Program-made: the position numbers and the translations under genes
The notes under the pieces: generated by a model
Told to the model about the DNA's origin: nothing
Databases searched by the model: none
Seen by the model: only the letters and a program-made list of their open reading frames with translations
Assembly (NCBI GenBank): GCA_963772635.1
Contig: CAVYYK010000004.1
Span: forward strand, 1 to 64,000
Source of the DNA: JAUXFS01 sp963772635
GTDB lineage: Bacteria > Pseudomonadota > Alphaproteobacteria > Rhodospirillales > Defluviicoccaceae
DNA length: 64,000 nt
Reading direction: 5' to 3'
Shown here: piece after piece, positions 46,314-55,989 of the stretch
How positions within the stretch are numbered: the stretch's first letter is position 1
How the letters are laid out: the number at the start of each line of letters is the position of its first letter

Positions 46314-47252
46314 TCAGCCTTCGCGGTCGAGAACGACCATCAGTTCACGCCATTCGCGCTTGCTGAGACCGCTTTCGTCCTGGGTGACGGGTTCGCCGGC
46401 GATCATCCGTTTGATCACTTCGAGGCCACCGGCCGACAGATGGACGCCGCCCATCCGGTAGTTCATGAACGCGTCGAAGGTGATCGGCACCCAGCGCTTC
46501 AACGTTTCCAGCATCGCCTCGGCGTAGACCCGGATCTCGTACTGGGCGTGGGGGTCGGCGCGCAAACTGAGGAAGTGCAGAAGGTTGTGCAGGTCGATCT
46601 TCCAGTACCACTGGGTATAGGTGTTGAGGGTCAGGTTCATTCGCGCCAGTTCGCGGGCGAGGCCGGCGCGGTCCGCGTCGATGCTGTTGCCGTCCCGATC
46701 CTCGTTGAGCATCCGTTCGTAGTCGGCGTAGCACCGCTCGGCGTCGCCGCGGAGCATTTCGAGCACCTGCGACGCCTCCTCGCCCTCCAGGACGTCACCC
46801 CGGCCCTGGCGGTTGCTTTGCGACTGGGCCGCCAGCTGATCGGGTGACGGGATGTAGTACTCCTTGTCGAGGATGGAATAGCGGGCGGAGTATTCGTTGA
46901 CGTTGGCGGTGCGGTGGCGGATCCATTGCCGGGCGACGAAGATCGGCAGTTTGACGTGGTACTTTATCTCGCACATCTCGAACGGTGTGGTGTGCCGATG
47001 ACGCATCAGGTAGTTGATCAGCCCCTGATCGTCCTGCACACGCCGCGTGCCCTTGCCGTAGGAAACCCGCGCCGCCTGGACGATCGCCCCGTCGTCGCCC
47101 ATATAGTCGACGACCCGGACGAAGCCGTGGTCGAGCACCCGAATCGGTTCGTAGAGAACCTCTTCCAGGGCAGGAACGCACGCGCGGCGGGTCTCGGCCC
47201 GGTCATCGCGCTGGGCATCGATTTCGGCTCTTTGTTCTGAAGTCAGCACCAT
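46314..47252 (-). CDS. thyX: FAD-dependent thymidylate synthase ThyX
   Basis: A 312-residue flavoenzyme making dTMP from dUMP with methylenetetrahydrofolate. The ThyX motif RHRTANVNEYSARYS lies in the middle, with YLMRHRHTTPFEMCEIKYHV before it and IDLHNLLHFLSLRADPHAQY after it. The start at 47252 is chosen from GAGGG upstream and homology; the frame opens 16 codons earlier. It is convergent with mrp, with 27 bases between the stops. Confidence 0.93.
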   Translation of the reverse strand: MVLTSEQRAEIDAQRDDRAETRRACVPALEEVLYEPIRVLDHGFVRVVDYMGDDGAIVQAARVSYGKGTRRVQDDQGLINYLMRHRHTTPFEMCEIKYHVKLPIFVARQWIRHRTANVNEYSARYSILDKEYYIPSPDQLAAQSQSNRQGRGDVLEGEEASQVLEMLRGDAERCYADYERMLNEDRDGNSIDADRAGLARELARMNLTLNTYTQWYWKIDLHNLLHFLSLRADPHAQYEIRVYAEAMLETLKRWVPITFDAFMNYRMGGVHLSAGGLEVIKRMIAGEPVTQDESGLSKREWRELMVVLDREG

Positions 47253-47406
47253 GGCGGACGCCCTCGATTGGTTGGTCCGGCACTCTAACCGCTTAGCCAA
47301 CCGCGCGCCAAGGCCCTCCTCCTAAGTGAAGATCGCCGGTGCTTGCCCGCCCATCACGAGCCCCCTAAGCTTGATCCATGAAGCTCGACCAATCGAGGTC
47401 ACCGAC

Positions 47407-48746
47407 GTGACCCCTGTCCAGAAAATCATGCTGCTGTTTGTCGGCGCCAGCGTCGTAGGAGCGGTCTCGCTCTCCATGCCGGGCGTCGTCGTGCAACGGA
47501 ACGATGTCCTGGATTGACGCCCTGTTCATGGCCACGTCCGCAATGTGCGTCACCGGTTTGGCCTCGGTGGACATGGGACGGGAGATCACGACCGCCGGTC
47601 ATGTGATCATTCTCGCACTGATCCAGCTTGGCGGCATCGGCATCGTCACGGTCGCCACGCTGATCATCCTCGCCGGAAAACGGCTGTCGCTCGACCAGGA
47701 GGAGATGTTGACCTCGACGGTCGCCGTGGCGGGCTCCGCCAGTATGCGACGGGTAGCACTCTCCGTCATGGGCTACACGCTGGTGTTGGAGGCCATCGGC
47801 GCGCTTGCATTGTATTGCATTGTGGCCGGGCGATCTCGAGTGGCAGGCTCGACTCTGGCAGTCGGTCTTCCACGCCGTCTCGGCGTTCTGCAACGCCGGT
47901 TTCAGCTTGTTTTCGAACAACCTCGAAGGCTTTGTGCACGACTTCGGGATCAATATCGTTATCATGGTCCTGATCGTGCTCGGCGGTTTCGGTTTCATGA
48001 ACCTCCGTGAGATTGTCGATCGCATCCGATCCCATACATTCCAATGGTCCCGCTTTTCGACCTTTCTCAAGGTCTCGACGGTGATGACGCTCATTCTAAA
48101 CGGTCTCGGCGCGCTCATTCTTCTGCTCGTCGAGTCGGGGAATGCCTTTGCCGAGTTACCCTGGAGCGAGAAAGTTCTCGCGGCGGTTTTCCATGCGGTG
48201 TCGGCAAGGACCGCCGGCTTCGAAACCATGCCCATCGCGACATTCACGAATTTTTCCCTGTTGATCCTGGTGCTGCTGATGTACATCGGTGGCGTCAGCG
48301 GCTCTTGTGCCGGCGGGATCAAAGTCGGGACGGTCGCGGCGATCTATGCGTCCTTTCGGGCCTATGCGCGCAACTACCGGGATCCCGTACTGTTCGGCCG
48401 GCGCCTCGCCTTCGTCACGCAGCGAAAGGCGGCGGTCTTGGCAATGACGGCGGTTTTCGTGATTTTCCTTGGCGTCGGCGCCGTCGATCTCCTGGATGCC
48501 GGTCTGAGCGAGCACGCGACCGACGCCAACAAACTCTCGGACTATATGTTCGAAGTCGTCTCCGCGGCCGGCACGGTGGGGCTGTCGACAGGAATCACCG
48601 CGAAGCTCAGCGAGGGGGCGAAACTTGTCCTTGTTGCGCTCATGTTCATCGGCCGCTTGGGTCCCTTGCTGGTCATCGAGGCCTGGGCCACCAGTGTGAA
48701 GTCCGAACAGTTCAGCAGTCCAGAGGAGGTCCTTCCGGTCGGATGA
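47407..48746 (+). pseudogene. TrkH/KtrB potassium uptake channel subunit, two frameshifts
   Basis: Integral membrane K+ transporter with four P-loop repeats, each visible: SAMCVTGL, SAFCNAGFSL, SARTAGFETMP and AAGTVGLSTGI. The reading frame moves by one base near 47507 and again near 47820. Removing one base at each gives a 445-residue protein without further breaks. The GTG start is after GAGG. The next gene, a TrkA-like regulator, overlaps its stop. The two insertions are probably sequence errors. Confidence 0.85.
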
Positions 48747-49432
48747 CTCTCAGATTGATCGTCCTTGGTGTCAGCACCTTTGCTCGTTCGCTGATCGATT
48801 ACGTCGGCTCGAATTCCGACGCCGAGATCATCGCCGTCGACAAGGACGAGAAGACCGTCAACGAAATCATCGAGAGCGTCAGCCGTGCGCTGATCGGCGA
48901 CGCCACCAATGTCGAACTCCTGAAAAAGCTGGGTGTCGCCGATGCCGATCGCATCCTCGTGTCGGTCGCATCAATCGAGGACAGCTTGCTGTCGGTGCTC
49001 CACTTGCGCAACCTGGAGGCCAAACACACGATCGTCGAGGCGACAAGTGAACCCCACCGCCAACTGCTCAAGCTTTTGGAAGTCGACGAGATCGTCTTTC
49101 CGGAGAGGCAAATGGCGACTTTCTTCGGACTGCGGATGCTTCACCCGGGTTTCCATGGCGCCCGTATGCTGGTTGAGGGCTCGAGCCTCGTCGCCGCATC
49201 GGTCCCCGATGAACTCGGGGGCAAGTCGATCGCGACCATCGAGAAGGATTACGAAATCGACATCGTCTACGTGGTCCGGAATGCCGAGGAGAGGGCGTTC
49301 AAGGCCACCGCCGAAGAAACGGTGCTGAAGGATGATCTTCTCGTCGTTGCCGGCGCCAACGAGCATCTAATCGAATTCGAGCGCGCCCTCCACGCGCCCG
49401 GCCCCTACGGCAAGCTTGTGCCGTGGTGGTAG
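48743..49432 (+). CDS. TrkA/KtrA-type K+ uptake regulatory protein
   Basis: A 229-residue RCK protein binding nucleotide to gate the TrkH channel. The Rossmann N-terminus is TLRLIVLGVSTFARSLIDYV, where the usual GxGxxG is degenerate. AEIIAVDKDEKTVNEI and ALIGDATNVELLKKLGVADA are typical of TrkA_N, and the TrkA_C domain follows (MLVEGSSLVAASVPDELGGK). The ATG overlaps the trkH stop (ATGA), so the two form one operon. Confidence 0.9.
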   Translation: MTLRLIVLGVSTFARSLIDYVGSNSDAEIIAVDKDEKTVNEIIESVSRALIGDATNVELLKKLGVADADRILVSVASIEDSLLSVLHLRNLEAKHTIVEATSEPHRQLLKLLEVDEIVFPERQMATFFGLRMLHPGFHGARMLVEGSSLVAASVPDELGGKSIATIEKDYEIDIVYVVRNAEERAFKATAEETVLKDDLLVVAGANEHLIEFERALHAPGPYGKLVPWW

Positions 49433-49602
49433 CCGCCTCGGACGAGTCCGGCGAACACGGTTGCCGGGTCGCGCCGGCGCGGCTCGGCGAGTTCGGCTGG
49501 AGAGGACGATCGGAGGGGCCACCGTCGCCGATGGGTGGCCAATGGAGACGCCCGACGCGAAGCCGAAGGGGTGCCGCCCACTTCACAGTGACCCCTCGTC
49601 CC

Positions 49603-49632
49603 TTGCGCCGGGCCTATACGCGGACGTATATT
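49603..49632 (+). promoter_or_regulatory. Promoter of ssrA
   Basis: TTGCGC (49603-49608) and TATATT (49627-49632) are separated by 18 bases, close to sigma-70 consensus spacing. Transcription would start near 49640, which fits the start of the acceptor piece of tmRNA. Confidence 0.6.
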
Positions 49633-49640
49633 AGCAATGT

Positions 49641-49922
49641 CGAGAGATCGACTATGGCGATAAACGCCTTACGGAATAAGCGTAGCGGACCCGGGGGCAG
49701 TGCCCGGCGCCTCCACCAATTTCTTCTGCGTTTTGGCCATGTAGGCCATGATTTTGGGGGCGAAACAGGATCGACGCGCGTGGTAAAGGTATGGTTTTTG
49801 CCCGGCATGGTACCGCCGTTATCGGGCCAAATTTACAGATGCCAACGACAACGAGGCATTTGCTCTCGCCGCTTAAGGCGTGAACGGGGTTCGGGAGGCA
49901 CCTGGCAACAGAAGCCTCCCAC
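49641..49922 (+). ncRNA. ssrA: Two-piece (circularly permuted) tmRNA
   Basis: The acceptor piece comes first and ends CGCCTCCACCA at 49718, with a GACCCGGGGGCAGTGCCCGG T-arm-like stem before it. The coding piece begins GGGGGCG at 49756, which pairs with CGCCTCC of the acceptor end including one G-U pair. The tag frame GCC AAC GAC AAC GAG ... TAA (49841-49876) encodes ANDNEAFALAA, an alphaproteobacterial ssrA tag. A hairpin GGGAGGC/GCCTCCC ends near 49922. The permuted order is diagnostic of alphaproteobacteria. It rescues stalled ribosomes and tags their products for ClpXP. Confidence 0.88.
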
Positions 49923-49964
49923 TCCCCGGCATCGCCGATACCGAGTCGACGGGCCCCGTATGCC

Positions 49965-50477
49965 ATGATCTACGATTCATTGCCCTACGACCAATGGATC
50001 GAGGAAGCCCTTCGCGGTGTCATTCGTCGTGCCATCGCGTATGCGGCGGAGCACGGGTTGCCGGGCAATCACCATTTCTACGTCACCTTCCGTAGCGATT
50101 CCGAAGGAGTGGAAATGGCGCCCGAGTTGCGCGCCATGCATCCCGAGGAAATGACCATCGTCCTCCAGCATCAGTTCTGGGATCTGGAAACCGACGACGA
50201 CGGCTTCGCGGTCAAGCTCAAATTCCACGGCAAGTCCTACCGTTTGCGGGTGCCGATCGCTTCGATTACCGCGTTCGGCGACCCCTCGGTCAATTTCGGC
50301 CTGCAGCTGAAAAGGGTTGTCGTCGGCGAAGATGGAGGAGAAAGCGAAATCGGCGGCGCCCCGACCCATGGCGGGCCAACCGCCACTGGACAGCAGGACA
50401 CCGATGCGGTCGAGCGCGACGAAGGTAAGACCGGGACCGGCGAGGTCGTGACCCTCGACAATTTCCGCAAGAAGTAA
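49965..50477 (+). CDS. sspB: SspB-like ClpXP adaptor
   Basis: A 170-residue protein. The N-terminal domain has LPYDQWIEEALRGVIRRAIA, HHFYVTFRSDSEGVEMAPEL and HPEEMTIVLQHQFWDLETDD, which is the SspB peptide-binding fold that grips ssrA tags. A flexible acidic linker follows and ends with VVTLDNFRKK, the kind of ClpX-docking tail found in alpha-type SspB. It lies directly after ssrA, so the tag source and its delivery factor are neighbours. Confidence 0.9.
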   Translation: MIYDSLPYDQWIEEALRGVIRRAIAYAAEHGLPGNHHFYVTFRSDSEGVEMAPELRAMHPEEMTIVLQHQFWDLETDDDGFAVKLKFHGKSYRLRVPIASITAFGDPSVNFGLQLKRVVVGEDGGESEIGGAPTHGGPTATGQQDTDAVERDEGKTGTGEVVTLDNFRKK

Positions 50478-50572
50478 GTAAAAGACGCACCGAGACACGC
50501 CGCGCCGCGCCCGGCGACGCGGCCCAAAACAAGCGGTCCGATTCGGACCCCTGAGCTTGCGAGGATCCTGCG

Positions 50573-52197
<1,625 letters not shown>

Positions 52198-52198
<1 letters not shown>

Positions 52199-52826
52199 TG
52201 GAGGCGCCGGAGTTCCTGTTCGACGGTCCGGCCGACGCAGCCGCTGACGATCGCGCTGGCCCACGGCGCCGGGCGCGGCGATGGACAGCCCGTTCATGGC
52301 GGCGTTCGCCGAAGGGCTGGCGGCGCGGGGCTATCGCGTCGCCCGCTTCGAGTTTCCGTACATGGCGGAACGGCGGCGTACGGGCCGGAAGCGGCCTCCC
52401 GATCGGGCGAACGTGCTCCTCGACAGCTGGCGGGCGGCGATCGCAGCGCTTGGATCGGAAAGCCTGGTCATCGGCGGCAAGTCCCTCGGCGGCAGGATCG
52501 CCAGCATGGTCGCCGACGAAACGGGGGTTCGCGGCCTCGTCTGCCTCGGCTATCCGTTCCATCCGCCGGGACGGCCGCAGGATCCGCGTATCGACCACCT
52601 TCGGCAGCTTCGAACCCCGACCCTGATCCTCCAGGGCGCCCGCGATCCGTTCGGACCTCCCGAAGAGGTTCGCGGCTACGCCCTCTCTCCAGCGATCCGC
52701 GTCCACTGGCTCGAGGACGGCGACCACGGCTTCAAACCCCGCAAGGCCTCCGGGCGCACCGAGCGCCAGAATTGGGACGAGGCCATCGACACATTCGCCG
52801 GATTTGTCGCCGACCCAAAACCCTGA
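52198..52826 (+). pseudogene. Alpha/beta hydrolase (KANL3/Tex30-like), N-terminal frameshifts
   Basis: The main frame begins MDSPFMAAFAEGLAARGYRV and includes the nucleophile motif VIGGKSLGGRIASM, LQGARDPFG and the His in DGDHGFKP. Upstream, PEFLFDGPADA and LTIALAHGAG appear in two other frames. Removing one base near 52240 and one near 52270 links them into a 208-residue hydrolase starting at GTG 52198. The family acts on unknown esters or peptides. It sits between the two fumarases. Confidence 0.7.
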
Positions 52827-52838
52827 CTTGGAGCGACC

Positions 52839-54236
52839 GTGATCATGACCCGCAAAGAGACCGACAGCATGGGCGCCGTCGACGTGCCGGCCGACCGATA
52901 CTGGGGGGCGCAGACCCAGCGGTCGCTGGACAACTTCCGCATCGGCGGCGAGCGTATGCCGCAGCCGCTGATCCGGGCGCTCGGCATCCAGAAGCAGGCG
53001 GCGGCCCTCGCCAACATGGCGCTGGGCGAACTCGATCGCCGAATTGGGGATGCGATCGTCAAGGCGGCCGAGGAGGTCGCGGACGGCAGGCTTTCGGATC
53101 ATTTTCCGCTGGTGGTCTGGCAGACGGGCTCGGGGACCCAGACCAACATGAACGCCAACGAGGTCATCGCCAACCGTGCCATCGAAATCCTCGGTGGCAA
53201 CATCGGCTCGAAGGACCCGGTGCACCCCAACGATCACGTCAATCGCGGCCAGTCATCCAACGACTCGATCCCCACCGCCATGCACATCGCCGCGGCGACG
53301 GAGCTCTCGAACCGCCTGCTCCCGGCACTCCGCCACCTGCACGAGGCCCTCCGCGCCAAGGCCGCGGCGTTTGCCGACATCGTCAAGATCGGCCGCACCC
53401 ACACCCAGGACGCGACGCCGCTGACCCTGGGCCAGGAGTTCTCCGGTTACGCCACCCAGATCGCCAACGGCATCGCCCGCGTCGAAGGCACGCTGCCCAG
53501 GCTGTTCCAACTCGCGCAGGGCGGCACCGCCGTCGGCACCGGCCTCAACACCCGCGCCGGCTTCGCCGAAGCCTTCGCCGCCGAGGTCGCCAAGATCACC
53601 GGACTGCCGTTCTCCACCGCTCCCAACAAATTCGAGGCGCTGGCCGCCCATGACGCCATCGTCGAGGCTTCCGGGGCGCTCAACGTGCTGGCCGTCTCGC
53701 TCAACAAGATCGCCAACGACATCCGTTTTCTCGGCTCGGGACCGCGCAGCGGCCTCGGCGAGTTGATCCTGCCGGCCAACGAGCCGGGCTCGTCGATCAT
53801 GCCGGGCAAGGTCAATCCCACCCAGTGCGAGGCGCTGACCCAGGTGTGCGCCCAGGTCTTCGGCAACCACGTGACGATCACCGTCGCCGGCGCCTCCGGC
53901 CACTTCGAGCTCAACGTGTTCAAGCCGGTGATCGTCTACAACCTGTTGCAGTCGATCCGCCTGCTCGCCGACGCCTGCGTCAGCTTCACCGACAACTGCG
54001 TCGCCGGGATCGAGGCCGACCGGGCGCGGATCGACGAGCTGGTGCAACGCTCGCTGATGCTGGTGACCGCGCTCAATCCCCACATCGGCTACGACAACGC
54101 CGCGAAGATCGCCAAAAAGGCGCACGCCGAGGGCAAGACCCTCAAGGATACCGCCGTCGAACTCGGTTTGCTCACGCCCGAGCAGTTCGACGCGTGGGTT
54201 CGCCCGGAGCAGATGGTCGGTCCGCGAGACGGATAA
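52839..54236 (+). CDS. fumC: Class II fumarate hydratase FumC
   Basis: A 465-residue iron-free fumarase of the aspartase superfamily. The signature GSSIMPGKVNPTQCEA carries the catalytic Ser loop, and TGSGTQTNMNANEVIANRA and GRTHTQDATPLTLGQEFSGY form other parts of the active site. GTG is the likely start, with GGAG upstream; an in-frame ATG lies two codons later. Having both fumarase types side by side lets the cell switch from the oxygen-sensitive to the stable enzyme. Confidence 0.95.
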   Translation: MIMTRKETDSMGAVDVPADRYWGAQTQRSLDNFRIGGERMPQPLIRALGIQKQAAALANMALGELDRRIGDAIVKAAEEVADGRLSDHFPLVVWQTGSGTQTNMNANEVIANRAIEILGGNIGSKDPVHPNDHVNRGQSSNDSIPTAMHIAAATELSNRLLPALRHLHEALRAKAAAFADIVKIGRTHTQDATPLTLGQEFSGYATQIANGIARVEGTLPRLFQLAQGGTAVGTGLNTRAGFAEAFAAEVAKITGLPFSTAPNKFEALAAHDAIVEASGALNVLAVSLNKIANDIRFLGSGPRSGLGELILPANEPGSSIMPGKVNPTQCEALTQVCAQVFGNHVTITVAGASGHFELNVFKPVIVYNLLQSIRLLADACVSFTDNCVAGIEADRARIDELVQRSLMLVTALNPHIGYDNAAKIAKKAHAEGKTLKDTAVELGLLTPEQFDAWVRPEQMVGPRDG

Positions 54237-54249
54237 CTACCTGTGTCGC

Positions 54250-54747
54250 CTATTTCAGCAGGTTCATCCACGCCTCCTGCGCGCTTTGCAGCATGTCAAG
54301 CGGTGACGGGGGCGACGGGGGCGACGGTGGGGCGATGCGGGTGGCGATCGACCAGTGGTGGCCGAACGGATCGACGAGTCGGCCGCAGCGGTCACCCCAG
54401 GCCATGGTAGCGGCCGGCATGACGACCATGGCGCCTTCTTTCACCGCACGGTCGAAAACCGCATCGACGTCGCCGACATAGAGGTGGATCGAAACGGCGC
54501 TACCGCCGAACGCTTTCGGCGAGTGGCTGCCGATTTCGGGAAACGCGTCGGCGAGCATCACGACGGCGCCGCCGATTCGGATCACGGCATGCATCAGGCG
54601 TTTGCCGTCGGGCGCCGGCGTGCTCATGAGTTCTTCGGCGCCGAACGCCCGCTCGTAGAAGCCGATGGCCGCGGCGGCGCCATCGACGACCAGATGGGGC
54701 GTCACCGCGGTGAACCCCTCGGGGATGGAATATGCCTGCTCGCTCAT
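54250..54747 (-). CDS. VOC (glyoxalase/PhnB-like) protein
   Basis: A 165-residue protein of the vicinal oxygen chelate superfamily. Paired beta-alpha-beta-beta modules are seen in TPHLVVDGAAAAIGFYERAF and SIHLYVGDVDAVFDRAVKEG, with GDRCGRLVDPFGHHWSIATR as the typical end. A PPSPPSPPSP repeat links to a short tail. AAGGAG precedes the ATG. The role is unknown; PhnB-type members are not proven enzymes. Confidence 0.8.
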   Translation of the reverse strand: MSEQAYSIPEGFTAVTPHLVVDGAAAAIGFYERAFGAEELMSTPAPDGKRLMHAVIRIGGAVVMLADAFPEIGSHSPKAFGGSAVSIHLYVGDVDAVFDRAVKEGAMVVMPAATMAWGDRCGRLVDPFGHHWSIATRIAPPSPPSPPSPLDMLQSAQEAWMNLLK

Positions 54748-54842
54748 CACGTGTGACTCCTTCGTTCGGCAGCGAATGTCGCATCGACGTGAAGGGTTCG
54801 CAAGCGCAACGGGCGACAACCCGGCCGGCTTCGTGGTAACCA

Positions 54843-55478
54843 GTGGGTGTGCTTGTCGAACCCGCAACTCTCGGTGCGTATGTAGTCGCGGTGCTGGCGA
54901 TCGTGGTGTCGCCGGGCCCCGATACGATGCTGATCCTGCGCTACGCGCTGACCTCCGGACAGAAGGCCGGCTTCGCGGCGGTGGCCGGCGTGCAGCTCGG
55001 ATTGATGGCCCATACGGTGCTGGCGATCCTTGGCATCTCGGTGCTGATCGCCTCTTCGCCGGTCCTGTTCAAGGCCGTGGCGATCGCCGGGGCCGGCTAC
55101 CTGGCATGGCTCGGAATCCAGGGTTTCCGCGAGGGCGGCACGCTCCGGCTCGACGGGAGCAAACGACCGGTCACCGCCGGGCGGGCCTGCCGCGACGCGA
55201 TGATCACCAACGTGCTCAATCCGAAGGTGATCCTCCTTTTCCTGGCGTTGCTCCCCAACTTCGTGGACACCGGCCGCGACGATGTGCCGGCGCAGCTGAT
55301 CACCCTCGCCGCGGTGCTGATCGTCATCAATGTGGCGTGGCAGGCACCGCTGGCATGGGCCGCTCAGATCATCCGCCGCTGGCTCATCCGGCCTCCAGTG
55401 CAGCGAGCGATCTCCCGCCTCACCGGCGCCATCCTGTTGCTGTTCGCGGGATTGATGCTGTACGAGCATCTGGTCTGA
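54843..55478 (+). CDS. LysE/RhtB-family amino acid exporter
   Basis: A 211-residue inner-membrane protein with about six helices. The family signature VSPGPDTMLILRYALTSGQK lies at the N-terminus, with AAVAGVQLGLMAHTVLAILG and KAVAIAGAGYLAWLGIQGFR following. It exports amino acids or related small molecules. GTG is the start. It is divergent from the VOC gene with about 95 bases between. Confidence 0.9.
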   Translation: MGVLVEPATLGAYVVAVLAIVVSPGPDTMLILRYALTSGQKAGFAAVAGVQLGLMAHTVLAILGISVLIASSPVLFKAVAIAGAGYLAWLGIQGFREGGTLRLDGSKRPVTAGRACRDAMITNVLNPKVILLFLALLPNFVDTGRDDVPAQLITLAAVLIVINVAWQAPLAWAAQIIRRWLIRPPVQRAISRLTGAILLLFAGLMLYEHLV

Positions 55479-55542
55479 ATACGAGGGCCAGTGCGCCTGG
55501 GCCCGCGCCGCTTTCGGAGGCGGCGCGGCATTCACGCTCCGC

Positions 55543-55767
55543 TCAATGCCCGGCGTGGGGCACCATACGACCCGGCCGACGAAAGACGCTGGCCCAGTTC
55601 CGATGCACGCGCTTGCACCATGCGGCAAAGTAGGCGCTGCGCACGGCACGGGCATGTTTGACATAGGCCTCGATCTCGGCCGGCGAAAGGTCGGAAACGT
55701 GGGGGACGGCCATCGGCGCGTCCCCGGCGGAAACTCCGGTGGTGTTGGGACTTTCGAATCTGGTCAT
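55543..55767 (-). CDS. Small hypothetical protein, 74 aa
   Basis: The product starts MTRFESPNTTGVSAGDAPMA and has an amphipathic helix LSPAEIEAYVKHARAVRSAY followed by FAAWCKRVHRNWASVFRR, similar to small RSA/YjiS-like peptides of alphaproteobacteria. The ATG at 55767 follows GAGG. The function is unknown. A TTGCACTGCAA-type palindrome lies about 140 bases upstream. Confidence 0.5.
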   Translation of the reverse strand: MTRFESPNTTGVSAGDAPMAVPHVSDLSPAEIEAYVKHARAVRSAYFAAWCKRVHRNWASVFRRPGRMVPHAGH

Positions 55768-55907
55768 GGCTGCATACCTCACTACAGGGTTGAAGCACCC
55801 TTACGACAGACCCTCCCGACTTTTCTTGGATGATGGTTTGAGCGCGCCCTCTACGTTCCGCGCTTCGATTGACCGGAAAGTAATATAACTTCGCGGCCAA
55901 ATCAAGG

Positions 55908-55930
55908 GTTTTGTTGCACTGCAACAAAAC
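55908..55930. promoter_or_regulatory. Palindrome TTGTTGCACTGCAACAA, possible PhaR-type operator
   Basis: GTTTTGTTG (55908-55916) and CAACAAAAC (55922-55930) form an inverted repeat around CACTG, that is, TTGCACTGCAA. PhaR, the polyhydroxybutyrate regulator, binds TGC-rich sites of this kind upstream of phasin-like genes. Alternatively it may be the terminator of the AsmA gene, whose end lies 60 bases away. Confidence 0.4.
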
Positions 55931-55989
55931 TTTAACGTGCAATGCTGCTTTTCGGCAACAGTCGCGCTCCGGGCTTCGCGCGCCCCTCG

